A stretch of 64,000 bases of DNA from Bacteroidota bacterium (lineage in GTDB: Bacteria > Bacteroidota > Bacteroidia > Chitinophagales > Chitinophagaceae), in NCBI GenBank assembly GCA_023424015.1, contig JAFAEM010000035.1, positions 28,440-92,439 on the forward strand, given 5' to 3'. Each line of letters starts with the position of its first letter. The first letter of the stretch is position 1. The position numbers were made by a program, and so were the translations under genes. Of the stretch, positions 53,135 through 61,912 are shown piece after piece. Below the pieces are notes generated by a model. That model worked only from the letters and a program-made list of their open reading frames with translations. It was not told where the DNA came from and made no database searches.

Positions 53135-53157
53135 GTTTTTTGTTTTATGGTTAATGA

Positions 53158-55413
53158 TTATAAAGCATTGTTGATGATCTCATCGCTACGGTCAACACCA
53201 AAACTGATAAAGGCGCCGATAAAAACAAACATCCTGGATGTTGGTACAATGGCTTCCTTACGTATACCGTTGTAGGAATACTGGTAGCCGTAAGTTTGTT
53301 TAATATTGAAAATATTGCTTACCTGCAACACCCATACAGTGTAAGATTTCGGATTTTGTTTACCAATAAACGGAAGGTAATTGATCGCGAAACTCACGTT
53401 GTGATAGTCGGGTATCTTTCCGCGGTCATTGAATTTCGGGTTTCCATTCTCGTAACCGATATTGTAATAAGGTCTGCCGCTGGCATAATTGTAAGCAGTA
53501 TTCAGGTTCATTTTCCATTTCTGTACAAACCGCTTTATTACCAGCGAACTGGTATGTTTGGCCGCGAAATTGGGTGCGATGGCAGAAGGAAAATTCAGGA
53601 AATCTCTTTTGGTATCGAGATAGGAATAGGATATCCAGTAGTCCAGGTTTTTAAACGTCTTTTTATCCCGCCAGAAAAACTCGATTCCTTTTGCATCCCC
53701 AAATCCGTTATTACTTACAGCCGATTCCTGCTGATTGTTAAATGCAGTCTTGACGAGGTTGTCATATTTTTTATAGAAGATCTCGGTTCGGAATGATTGC
53801 TGGTTTACCACCCGCTGAAATTGTGCGATGTAGTGAGTCGCTTTCATATAGTCAAGCTTATTGGGCGAAGGCAGGTATCTGCGCTCCGGGTCCTGGTAAA
53901 AAACACCATAGGCTAGTGATGCCTGGGTACCTTTAGCCAGTTTATATGCAATAGATAAACGGGGAGCAAAATTGGCCTGCTCCACTACGGTAGAGTACTC
54001 CATACGACCACCCGCCTTGGCCGCCAGTTCATGTGTGATATAGATATCAGCTTCTGCAAATGCTGAGCTGATCGATTCCCTGAGATGGCTTGGAAATACC
54101 TGGCCATTATAAGCTGTATAGACAAGTTTGTCCCTGCTGAAATTGTATTCACCACCGAATCGAAGAGCACTCAGACCACGTAATCTTCTTTCAAAAACAA
54201 TTTTGCTATTGAAATAATCGCCGCGGGTGTCGACATTAAATTTTTTGAACTCCAGGCCGGTAAGCGACACATCATTCTTCTGCTGGTCCTGTATATTCCC
54301 GTTGATATCGTCCTGGTTGTTGGTATAGGAAACGCCGATATTAACTTTCCACCGCTTTCCCATGTTTTCTTTCCAGGAAAGATTGTGATAGAAATTTGAA
54401 TTGTTTATACCAAACTTGTCGAGATAGCCCAGGGTGTCAATACTGTTGGTTGTAAATGCCAGCTTGCTGCCGCTGAAGTAACCATAGTATTTTAACATGC
54501 CTGTATTGGAAGTCCTGATCCGGAAATTGGCATCGGCGGTATGATAGGTTGGAGCTTTGGAATAGTCCTGTTTTTGTTTGATGATCTCGAATGCGGGCCC
54601 CAGGTTGGTATAGCTGTAATTTACACCCCAGGATGATCGTTTGTTCTTTGCCAATTGCTGAAAACCGGCGCTGCCTCCCAACACGGTGATCCCGATGTTT
54701 GCCGAAGAACGCTCCGGAAGATCGATGGATTCAAGAATAAGTGCTGATGACAAAGCCTGGCCATACAAAGCGGAATAACCACCCGTACTGAAAACGGTTC
54801 CCTTGAAGATAAACGGCGAAAACCGGCTGAACTGGGCAATATTCGGTACACTGCTATAAAAGAAATTATTAACAAGGGTTCCGTCGATAAAGGTTTTTGT
54901 CTCGGCTGCCGTACCACCCCGCACATACAGACCCTCGCTTTCACCCACCTGCTGTGCGCCAGGCAGGGTTTTTAAGGCGCCGGTGATATCACCATTTGCG
55001 CTCGCTGTAGTCACGATATCGATCGGGTCGAGTACGACTGAAGCACGCTTCCGGTCACTGGCTTCAAATACACCGACAGAAATCGTCACCGCGTCCAGTT
55101 CGGTAACCTCTTCGATCAACTGGATATCCAGGTTTTCGATTTTGTTGCTTAGATTGATCTTTTGTTCATAGGTCTTATAGCCAATAGCAGACGCTACCAA
55201 TACCATTTCACCTTTCTCTGTTGTCACAAATGAAAAATTACCGGATGAGTCGCTGGTGGCTCCGTCATACGAATCCTTCAGGCTGATGCTAACGCCATAA
55301 ACAGGTTTTGACTTTTTAGTTTTTACCGAACCCGAAACGGTCACCTGGGCCTGGCTATACTGCCAAATAAAGGCCAGGATTACTGTGATCATGCCGATCT
55401 TAATACGGTTCAT
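53158..55413 (-). CDS. TonB-dependent outer-membrane receptor
   Basis: 751 residues from the ATG at 55413. A carboxypeptidase-regulatory-like domain after the signal peptide (about 27-110: VTVSGSVKTKKSKPVYGVSI, GNFSFVTTEKGEMVLVASAIGYK) is followed by the plug (ATVVLDPIDIVTT-like region, TGALKTLPGAQQVGESEGLYVRGG reads across it, TFIDGTLV). A beta-barrel follows to the end (repeated aromatic-alternating strands, last FVFIGAFISFGV). Substrate unknown; no SusD follows, only the TPR-like protein. The promoter at 55441-55472 rules out the longer frame to 55443. Confidence 0.92.
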   Translation of the reverse strand: MNRIKIGMITVILAFIWQYSQAQVTVSGSVKTKKSKPVYGVSISLKDSYDGATSDSSGNFSFVTTEKGEMVLVASAIGYKTYEQKINLSNKIENLDIQLIEEVTELDAVTISVGVFEASDRKRASVVLDPIDIVTTASANGDITGALKTLPGAQQVGESEGLYVRGGTAAETKTFIDGTLVNNFFYSSVPNIAQFSRFSPFIFKGTVFSTGGYSALYGQALSSALILESIDLPERSSANIGITVLGGSAGFQQLAKNKRSSWGVNYSYTNLGPAFEIIKQKQDYSKAPTYHTADANFRIRTSNTGMLKYYGYFSGSKLAFTTNSIDTLGYLDKFGINNSNFYHNLSWKENMGKRWKVNIGVSYTNNQDDINGNIQDQQKNDVSLTGLEFKKFNVDTRGDYFNSKIVFERRLRGLSALRFGGEYNFSRDKLVYTAYNGQVFPSHLRESISSAFAEADIYITHELAAKAGGRMEYSTVVEQANFAPRLSIAYKLAKGTQASLAYGVFYQDPERRYLPSPNKLDYMKATHYIAQFQRVVNQQSFRTEIFYKKYDNLVKTAFNNQQESAVSNNGFGDAKGIEFFWRDKKTFKNLDYWISYSYLDTKRDFLNFPSAIAPNFAAKHTSSLVIKRFVQKWKMNLNTAYNYASGRPYYNIGYENGNPKFNDRGKIPDYHNVSFAINYLPFIGKQNPKSYTVWVLQVSNIFNIKQTYGYQYSYNGIRKEAIVPTSRMFVFIGAFISFGVDRSDEIINNAL

Positions 55414-55440
55414 ATACAGCGGTTTTTTGGTTTGCGAGAA

Positions 55441-55472
55441 CAAATGTAAACTAGTTTATGATATAAACCAAA
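55441..55472 (-). promoter_or_regulatory. Bacteroidota-type promoter of the TonB receptor unit
   Basis: Minus strand TTTG (complement of 55469-55472), 20-base spacer, TACATTTG (55441-55448), an exact consensus. Transcription would start near 55434, about 20 bases before the ATG at 55413. Confidence 0.75.
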
Positions 55473-55473
55473 T

Positions 55474-55507
55474 TAAAAAAAAGAAACCGGGCACCCTTAA
55501 TACCCGG
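55474..55507 (-). terminator. Intrinsic terminator of the T9SS protein gene at 55540
   Basis: Minus strand CCGGG, 11-base loop, CCCGG with GAG/TTC extension, then TTTCTTTTTTTT. It abuts the promoter of the next gene. Confidence 0.7.
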
Positions 55508-55539
55508 CTCTTTGTTGAACCCCTATTGATGAAAAGCGT

Positions 55540-56886
55540 TTATCTGCGGATAAGTTTCTGATGGGCCGTTTCATTACCGCAGGTGACCTTTACTATATAG
55601 CTACCTGCTGCTAACCGGCTCATATCGATAGTTTCAGTCTGGCTTGCCAGGTTTGAAACCTGCTGGAAAAGCTTCTGACCACTGGTGCTAAAAACTTCGT
55701 AGCTGATCTTCTTACCCTGCCAGTGGGATGGGATGGTGACCCTTAATTCATTGACGACAGGGTTGGGATAAGCCATGATGCTGAGTTGCTCTTCTTTTTT
55801 GCCAATGCGGATCGATCTCACATAAGAATATTCGCTGCTGCCATCATTGTCAACCGTGCGCAGCCTGTAATAGATCACACCGGGTTTGGCGGTATTGATA
55901 CTTTTATCAGTAAAAGCATACCTGGCTTCTTCTGATGTGTTGCCAAAGGCGAATACGATTCCGGCTGTTGTATAATTTTTACCATCTACACTTTTCTCTA
56001 CTTCAAAATGGCTGGCATTTCTTTCCATGGCAGTGGTCCACTTCAGATCAACAGCGTCATTTGCATTTAAAATAGCTGAGAAATCGATAAGCTTTACAGG
56101 AAGTGTCACATCTGCAGGTACGGAATAATCAAAGCCACGAAACCAGAAAGAGTACATGCGGTCGGTTCTGCTGCTGCTCACACTGCCGGTTGAAGCTCCC
56201 ACCCGGAAACTAATGCTGCTTTTGTTGTTGTATGTCATGGTCGTCATCAGGTTCGTTGCGGTAGTCGACACGTTGGAATAGTCCCTGTTGGGTCCACGGA
56301 AACTTACACCTGATGTAAGCAGATCCAAAATCTGTTCGACTACGTTACTGATGGTAAGTGATGTGTTTTGTTCTACCCTATAGGAATGCGCGCCATAAAA
56401 AGTTACATGTTCGGTCAGCCTGTTGTCATCTCCATCAATATCGAGGGCTGTCAGTTTAAAAGTGTTCACTGTTGCAGGCGTGGTAGCGCTTTTCTTTACG
56501 AAATTCATCGAGAACTCGATCCACCAGCTTCTGTTGCTGGGCGAACTGCCGTTGTTATAGCTGATCCTTGGTTGAAACGCGTTATCGTAACCGGTGTTGT
56601 CCATGTCCATATTTGTGATCTTCACCAGAGACGAAGAACGACCTTCGATCTTCATGATCACATCCACGTCGTTTGTAACCTGTTTGAAGCGATAGGTAGC
56701 GCCGTCAGCGAGATGAGTGCCCGATTCCAATTGAGGATCTTTAAATACCAGTTCGGGTACAGATGAACCGGAGCCGGAACCGCCGCCGGGTCCCGACTGC
56801 GCGCTTACTGAAAAAGTTGAAGTAAAAAGGAAAACTGCCAGGAAAATGCCGGCTACTGTTTTCGTTAAGGGTAGAGTTGTTTTCAT
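55540..56886 (-). CDS. T9SS-sorted secreted protein of unknown function
   Basis: 448 residues from the ATG at 56886 (upstream frame to 56949 lacks a better start). Signal peptide MKTTLPLTKTVAGIFLAVFLF... ending SVSAQ, then a Gly/Ser linker. The central part (about 35-270) is a beta-rich region (YRFKQVTNDVDVIMKIEG, FNWWIEFSMN-like segment, LTEHVTFYGAHSYRVEQN) with no family I recognise. An FN3-like segment (DLKWTTAMERNASHFEVEKS, about 285-365) precedes the sorting domain (AYPNPVVNELRVTIPS, ending HQKLIRR). It stands alone between terminators. Confidence 0.85.
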   Translation of the reverse strand: MKTTLPLTKTVAGIFLAVFLFTSTFSVSAQSGPGGGSGSGSSVPELVFKDPQLESGTHLADGATYRFKQVTNDVDVIMKIEGRSSSLVKITNMDMDNTGYDNAFQPRISYNNGSSPSNRSWWIEFSMNFVKKSATTPATVNTFKLTALDIDGDDNRLTEHVTFYGAHSYRVEQNTSLTISNVVEQILDLLTSGVSFRGPNRDYSNVSTTATNLMTTMTYNNKSSISFRVGASTGSVSSSRTDRMYSFWFRGFDYSVPADVTLPVKLIDFSAILNANDAVDLKWTTAMERNASHFEVEKSVDGKNYTTAGIVFAFGNTSEEARYAFTDKSINTAKPGVIYYRLRTVDNDGSSEYSYVRSIRIGKKEEQLSIMAYPNPVVNELRVTIPSHWQGKKISYEVFSTSGQKLFQQVSNLASQTETIDMSRLAAGSYIVKVTCGNETAHQKLIRR

Positions 56887-57232
56887 CACGTTAGTTTTAG
56901 GGTTCGGCAGATTAAAGGGTTCTGCAATTCCTGAAACCTTGGTTCGCAATGAATCCGATCTTTTAAGAACGGGCCTCGACTATTTGGCTTGCTTCCGGAT
57001 CGGATCTTCGTTGTTTACTTAGGGTTTCTTCGAATTCGAGCACAAGATATAATACGTGTTTTTTTCATGCAAGTTTTCCGAGGATATTTTCGTATAATTT
57101 ACCGTATTTTCTGTAGTATAATTACTATATCGTCTGATAGACAATATATTATGCCTATTATAAAAATGGTATAATTTCGGGATAATTGGGTCGGAAGCTG
57201 CCCACCTGGGTTAACACCTAATAGTTTCGGGC
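56887..57232. other. Intergenic gap between the T9SS gene and the atp terminator
   Basis: 346 bases, no gene. The part 57047-57075 on the minus strand has CTTG, 19 bases and ATATCTTG, a poor match to the Bacteroidota promoter pattern, which could serve the gene starting at 56886. Nothing else supported. Confidence 0.35.
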
Positions 57233-57259
57233 AAAAAAAAGGCGGGAGAAACTCCCGCC
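57233..57259 (-). terminator. Intrinsic terminator of the ATP synthase cluster
   Basis: GGCGGGAG, loop, CTCCCGCC followed on the minus strand by eight T. It lies 29 bases after the atpA stop. Confidence 0.92.
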
Positions 57260-57287
57260 CTCAGGCTATTTTGAAATAATATAATTA

Positions 57288-58868
57288 TCAGGATTTAAAC
57301 TGGGGGATCAGCTCGTTTGCCAGCTCCACCATTTTCTTGATACCATTTTCAGGGAGGTTTCCCTTTTTAAATTCCGCCAACACATCCGGGAGCCTGTTTT
57401 CCATTTCATGGAGGAAGTGCTCTTCGAATTCTTTAACGCGTTTTACCGCTACATCCTTGATCAGGCCATTCGTACCCAGGTAAATAATAGCAACCTGTTT
57501 TTCAACCGGAACTGGTGTATACTGTGGCTGTTTCAGGATTTCCACGTTACGGGCACCTTTATCGATCACCTGCTTGGTAGCAGCGTCGAGGTCACCACCA
57601 AATTTAGAGAACGCTTCCATCTCACGATACAGCGCCTGGTCAAGCTTCAGTGTACCTGCAACTTTCTTCATCGATTTGATCTGGGCGTTACCACCTACCC
57701 GGCTTACCGAGATACCTACGTTGATCGCAGGACGGATACCCGAGAGGAAAAGGTTTGTTTCCAGGAAGATCTGTCCGTCAGTAATAGAGATCACGTTGGT
57801 AGGAATATAAGCTGATACATCCCCTGCCTGGGTTTCGATGATCGGAAGTGCGGTCAATGAACCACCACCTTTTACCAAATGCCTGATGCTGTCAGGCACA
57901 TCGTTCATGTTCTTTGCCACATTATCATCATTGATCACCTTGGCAGCTCTTTCCAGCAGGCGGCTGTGGAGATAGAAAACGTCACCGGGATAAGCCTCAC
58001 GACCTGGAGGGCGGCGCAACAACAGGGACACTTCACGATAAGCTACAGCCTGTTTGGAAAGATCATCATAAATGATCAGGGCAGGACGGCCGGTATCGCG
58101 GAAAAATTCACCGATCGCTGCACCTGCAAATGGCGCGTAGAACTGAAGCGGTGCCGGGTCAGAAGCTGATGCGGCTACGATAGTGGTATAATCCATTGCT
58201 CCCGCATCCTGCAGGGTCTGCATCACACCCGCGATAGTAGAAGCTTTTTGCCCGATGGCAACATATATACAATATACAGGCTTGCCTGCTTTGTAAAATT
58301 CTCTCTGGTTGATGATGGTATCAACAGCGATCGCCGTTTTACCTGTCTGGCGGTCACCGATGATCAGCTCACGCTGGCCACGGCCGATGGGGATCATGGC
58401 GTCAATGGCTTTGATACCTGTTTGCAGGGGCTCCTTTACAGGCTCGCGGAAAATTACACCCGGAGCTTTTCTTTCCAGGGGCATTTCGTAACGCTCGCCG
58501 GTGATAGGTCCTTTACCATCGATGGGTTCACCGAGGGTATTCACCACTCGTCCGACCATACCTTCACCTACTTTGATGGAAGCGATCTGGCCGGTACGAC
58601 GTACTTTGGCACCTTCTTTTACATCGCCGCTGTCACCCATCAATACCACACCCACATTATCCTCCTCGAGGTTCAGGGCGATGGCGCGAACACCATTTTC
58701 AAATTCAACCAATTCACCATAACGAACATTGCCCAGGCCATACACGCGGGCAATACCGTCACCGATCTGTAATACATTACCTACTTCTTCCAGGTCGGCG
58801 CTGGCGTTAAAATTGCTCAACTGCTGGCGCAGTATGGCACTTATTTCATCTGGTTTAATATCAGCCAT
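57288..58868 (-). CDS. atpA: F1 ATP synthase subunit alpha
   Basis: 526 residues. Regulatory nucleotide-binding subunit of F1. P-loop GDRQTGKTAIA (about residue 171), VYCIYVAIGQKASTIAGV, ALIIYDDLSKQAVAYREVSLLLRRPPGREAYPGDVFYLHSRLLERA (read in parts) and SVSRVGGNAQIKSMK are all standard. Last gene of the cluster: the gamma-subunit gene, which often follows atpA, is not present before the terminator. The gap to atpH contains short-period repeats. Confidence 0.97.
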   Translation of the reverse strand: MADIKPDEISAILRQQLSNFNASADLEEVGNVLQIGDGIARVYGLGNVRYGELVEFENGVRAIALNLEEDNVGVVLMGDSGDVKEGAKVRRTGQIASIKVGEGMVGRVVNTLGEPIDGKGPITGERYEMPLERKAPGVIFREPVKEPLQTGIKAIDAMIPIGRGQRELIIGDRQTGKTAIAVDTIINQREFYKAGKPVYCIYVAIGQKASTIAGVMQTLQDAGAMDYTTIVAASASDPAPLQFYAPFAGAAIGEFFRDTGRPALIIYDDLSKQAVAYREVSLLLRRPPGREAYPGDVFYLHSRLLERAAKVINDDNVAKNMNDVPDSIRHLVKGGGSLTALPIIETQAGDVSAYIPTNVISITDGQIFLETNLFLSGIRPAINVGISVSRVGGNAQIKSMKKVAGTLKLDQALYREMEAFSKFGGDLDAATKQVIDKGARNVEILKQPQYTPVPVEKQVAIIYLGTNGLIKDVAVKRVKEFEEHFLHEMENRLPDVLAEFKKGNLPENGIKKMVELANELIPQFKS

Positions 58869-58904
58869 ATTTTGATGTTTGTCGTTTATAGTTTTTTTAC
58901 TTCG

Positions 58905-58965
58905 AAATTTCTTTATCGTGAGTCGTGAGTCAGGAGTCGTGAATCGTGAATCGTGAGTGGTTCTC
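58905..58965. repeat. Degenerate 7-base gtcgtga repeats between atpH and atpA
   Basis: Four to five imperfect copies of gagtcgtgaatcgtga-type sequence in the 115-base gap. The same motif recurs at 63755-63790 and, inverted, at 63974-64000. Confidence 0.7.
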
Positions 58966-58983
58966 CCTCGATTCCCAGCTCAA

Positions 58984-59547
58984 TTACCTTATTTTATAAA
59001 TAAAGTCATTATTCTCAAACTGCCTCGCGATATTCCTCAGATCGTATGCGATACTTGCATCTATTAGCTTGTCCCCGATCTGCAAAACGAATCCGCCAAT
59101 AATGCCATCATCTATTTTCTCGTCCAGTTCTATATTATCGTAACCGCTGGCTTTTTTCACCTGTTCCTTTATTGACTGTCTTACACTGTCGCTGATAGGA
59201 ACAGCCGTAGTAACCTTTACGGTATGAATATCTTTAAATTCCTTGTACTGCCTGATAAATGCTGTTGTGATCTCCGGCAGATTGCTTTCTCTGCCTTTAC
59301 TGATCAGTAAGGCATTAAATGATCTAGTGAGTTCAGAAATCTTTCCCGCCGTTACCGCTTCCACGATCTTCTTCTTGGTATCAGGGTTCACGATCGGGCT
59401 CTTCAACAAATTGGTGAATTCCCGGTGACCCCTGCATACCGCCTGCAGGTACTCCATGTCGGCAAATACCTTTTCCAGTTCACCCCGCTCAACCGCAAGG
59501 TCGAGCAGTGATTTCGCGTAACGGGTTGCTAAACGAGGATTAAGCAT
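58984..59547 (-). CDS. atpH: F1 ATP synthase subunit delta
   Basis: 187 residues. The N-terminal helical domain starts NPRLATRYAKSLLDLAVERGELEKV, with FTNLLKSPIVNPDTKKKIV. The C-terminal TAVPISDSVRQSIKEQVKKASGYDNIELDEKIDDGIIGGFVLQIGDKLIDASI (read in parts) is typical of the OSCP/delta family. It joins F1 to the peripheral stalk. Confidence 0.93.
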   Translation of the reverse strand: MLNPRLATRYAKSLLDLAVERGELEKVFADMEYLQAVCRGHREFTNLLKSPIVNPDTKKKIVEAVTAGKISELTRSFNALLISKGRESNLPEITTAFIRQYKEFKDIHTVKVTTAVPISDSVRQSIKEQVKKASGYDNIELDEKIDDGIIGGFVLQIGDKLIDASIAYDLRNIARQFENNDFIYKIR

Positions 59548-59551
59548 ATTT

Positions 59552-59612
59552 TATAAGCTTCGGGCTTTGAGCTACGAGCTGCGAGCTCGGGGCTCGTAGC
59601 TGGTGGCTCATA
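59552..59612. repeat. Degenerate gagcttcg-type repeats between atpF and atpH
   Basis: Variants of gagctacgagctgcgagctcg fill most of the 73-base spacer. They match the style of 40984-41085. Confidence 0.65.
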
Positions 59613-59620
59613 GCTTGTTT

Positions 59621-60115
59621 TTAATTTAGTTTTACTTCATCAACCATTTCCCTGATAAAAGCTTCCTGGCTGGACTGGTTGCCCAATTCTTTTCTCAATA
59701 CTTTTTCACTGATCTCGATCACCAGTTTACCTACCTGGTTTTTCAGGTCGGTCAGTGCTGCCATCTTCTGTACGTTGATAGCTGCCTGTGCATCAGAAAG
59801 GATCTTTCCTGCTTCTACTTTCGATTGCTCTTTTGCATCGCTGATGATCTTATCCCTGATCTCGCGGGCCTCTTTCAGCATCGCGGTTCTTTCTTCACGT
59901 GCTTTGGCAAGCAAAGCTTCGTTTTCGCTTTTCATCTGCGACATTTCAGCTCTCACCTTCTCCGCCGCTGCGATGGAGTTGGCAATATTGCTTTCTCTTT
60001 CATTCAGCGATTTCAGGATAGGCTTCCAGGCAAATTTGCGCAGTAGCAGCAACACGACGATAAACGCTACCAGGGTCCAGACAAAAAAACCAAGATGGGG
60101 AGTTAGCAAACTCAT
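59621..60115 (-). CDS. atpF: FO ATP synthase subunit b
   Basis: 164 residues. One N-terminal membrane segment (LGFFVWTLVAFIVVLLLL) is followed by a long charged coiled coil (SLNERESNIANSIAAAEKVRAEMSQMKSENEALLAKAREER in parts). It ends EAFIREMVDEVKLN. Peripheral-stalk subunit; position between atpE and atpH is standard. Confidence 0.95.
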   Translation of the reverse strand: MSLLTPHLGFFVWTLVAFIVVLLLLRKFAWKPILKSLNERESNIANSIAAAEKVRAEMSQMKSENEALLAKAREERTAMLKEAREIRDKIISDAKEQSKVEAGKILSDAQAAINVQKMAALTDLKNQVGKLVIEISEKVLRKELGNQSSQEAFIREMVDEVKLN

Positions 60116-60209
60116 ACAAAAAATATTATAGGTCTTAATTCATTTTAAAAGCAACTGTACCCTCCGCCCTGTGCTTTGGGTACAGCACTGTGTTTGTGGA
60201 AATGCATGA

Positions 60210-60461
60210 TTAGCTCAGTACCGCCAGCAGACCGGCGATTACCGCAAACAGCGCAACACCCTCTACGAAGGCGGCTGTAAGAATCATTGCACCACGGATG
60301 TCGTTGGCAGCTTCCGGCTGACGGGCAATTGCCTCAGTTGCGCCCTTACCGATCTGTCCGATACCAATACCGGCACCGATCGCAGCAAGTCCTGCACCGA
60401 TCGCACCACCAAAGTGTGACCAGCTTCCGGAAACTTCTAACAGGATGTTCATTAAATCCAT
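60210..60461 (-). CDS. atpE: FO ATP synthase subunit c
   Basis: 83 residues, two membrane helices. The first is glycine-rich (GAIGAGLAAIGAGIGIGQIG). The polar loop carries the RQPEA motif. The second helix has the ion-binding Glu (AAFVEGVALFAVIAGLL). The residue after the Glu is Gly rather than the Ser typical of sodium-binding rings, so proton coupling is likely. Confidence 0.96.
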   Translation of the reverse strand: MDLMNILLEVSGSWSHFGGAIGAGLAAIGAGIGIGQIGKGATEAIARQPEAANDIRGAMILTAAFVEGVALFAVIAGLLAVLS

Positions 60462-60495
60462 GATTCTGATTTTATAATTAATAAAAAATTGATGC

Positions 60496-61590
60496 TTAAT
60501 GATGCGCTACGTCCTCTTCAAAATGGTGATCACCGATCGCCTGGCTGATAAACACCGCAGTAAGGTTAGTGAATATGTAAGCCTGAATAAATGCCACCAG
60601 TAATTCAATCAGGTAAATAAATACGGCAAACGCGATCGACACCGGTGTAAAGGCCACGCCGGCTGTTTTTGTCATTTCGGTGAAAATAAAGATCAGGCTC
60701 ACAAAACTCAGGATGATGATGTGACCAGCCGTCATGTTGGCAAACAACCTTATGATCAACGCGAAAGGCTTGGTGAACACACCCATCAGTTCCACCGGTA
60801 ACATCAGTAGTTTTACCGGCACAGGCACACCAGGGAACCAGAAAATATGTCCCCAGAAATGCTTATTGGAACTAAGTAAGATCACAATCAGGGAGATAAT
60901 ACCCAACACAGCTGTAAATGCGATATTGCCGGTCACGTTGGCCGCGCCGGGCAGGAGCCCAAACAGGTTATTGATCAAAATGAAAAAGAAAAGCGTCAGC
61001 AGGTAGGGCAGGTATTTTTGATAGTTGGTGCTAAGGTTTGGCTTCGCGATATCATCCCTCACAAACATGATCACCGGTTCGATAGCATTTTGCAAGCCTT
61101 TAGGCGCCGAAGTAACACCCTGTCCTGTCCGGTACTTTTTGGCCATACTGGTAAGAAGGAAAAATAATACCGCCAGTGCCAGGAACATTTGCACCACGTT
61201 TTTGGTCAGCGAAAAATCAAAAACGGTTACCGATTCATCCACCGCGCCGGCTTCGTTGACCGGAACGATATCATGGCCCACCAACTTATAACCTTTGTAG
61301 GCCTGCTCGCCATGATGAAATTTGGACGACATAAAAATATCCAGCCCCCGCTGCGGTGAATACAGGATCACCGGGAGTGGAAGCGTGGCATGAAAATCAT
61401 GGCCGTCCTTTTTATGTATGGAAAAAAAATGGAATTCGTGAGCATCCGCGATATGGTCCAGCATGGCCTTGCCGGGTTCGAATTTAGCTTCCGGATCTCC
61501 GCCACCACCCGCCAGGGCTGGCACAGAAAAAAGTACACAAAACAGACTGAAAGCCGCTACCGATAAGGATTTGAAAGGTCTGAAAGACAT
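60496..61590 (-). CDS. atpB: FO ATP synthase subunit a
   Basis: 364 residues, about 100 longer than E. coli subunit a because of an N-terminal extension with a signal-like segment (LSVAAFSLFCVLFSVPALAGG) and a soluble part, usual in Bacteroidota. The proton-channel core has FVRDDIAKPN, the essential Arg in IIRLFANMTAGHI and a final helix FIQAYIFTNLTAVFI. First gene of the cluster. A 320-base gap separates it from the upstream ABC gene. Confidence 0.95.
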   Translation of the reverse strand: MSFRPFKSLSVAAFSLFCVLFSVPALAGGGGDPEAKFEPGKAMLDHIADAHEFHFFSIHKKDGHDFHATLPLPVILYSPQRGLDIFMSSKFHHGEQAYKGYKLVGHDIVPVNEAGAVDESVTVFDFSLTKNVVQMFLALAVLFFLLTSMAKKYRTGQGVTSAPKGLQNAIEPVIMFVRDDIAKPNLSTNYQKYLPYLLTLFFFILINNLFGLLPGAANVTGNIAFTAVLGIISLIVILLSSNKHFWGHIFWFPGVPVPVKLLMLPVELMGVFTKPFALIIRLFANMTAGHIIILSFVSLIFIFTEMTKTAGVAFTPVSIAFAVFIYLIELLVAFIQAYIFTNLTAVFISQAIGDHHFEEDVAHH

Positions 61591-61912
61591 ACTGCTCCTG
61601 AAATTTGGCGCAAAGATAAGGGTGGGTCAGTGAAAAACCTTGTTTAATAGAAATAACTCTTGGCCTTTTTGAGAATGGGAGTTTTGAATGCATCATGCCC
61701 GGGATGACAGTGCGGAGGCGGTGGGGGTTTCAGGAAGTTGTTTTTGTCGGAGCGGAGGTTTGCAATGCTGTCGTGCCGGCCCTGAACCGGCATTTCCCGA
61801 GCCCTGCAAAATGGGACCTTAGAGAAAGTTCCCGGGTCTGGTTTTTTGGTCGAAAAATCTCCTGAGTGCACCACTGGGAATGACAAAGGGAGGCGTTTGT
61901 TTTAGGACAGAA
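61591..61912. other. Intergenic gap upstream of atpB
   Basis: No credible gene. The middle has ccgggatgacag and gggaatgacaaaggg, spacer sequence of a kind I associate with Bacteroidota intergenic repeats, plus an inverted repeat gccggccctgaaccggc near 61777. The atpB promoter should lie in 61600-61660 but no clean TTG/TAnnTTTG pair was found. Confidence 0.4.

Noticed and set aside
61644..61886. 80-codon ORF upstream of atpB
   Set aside because: Proline-rich low-complexity translation of spacer sequence, no start signal or homology recognised.
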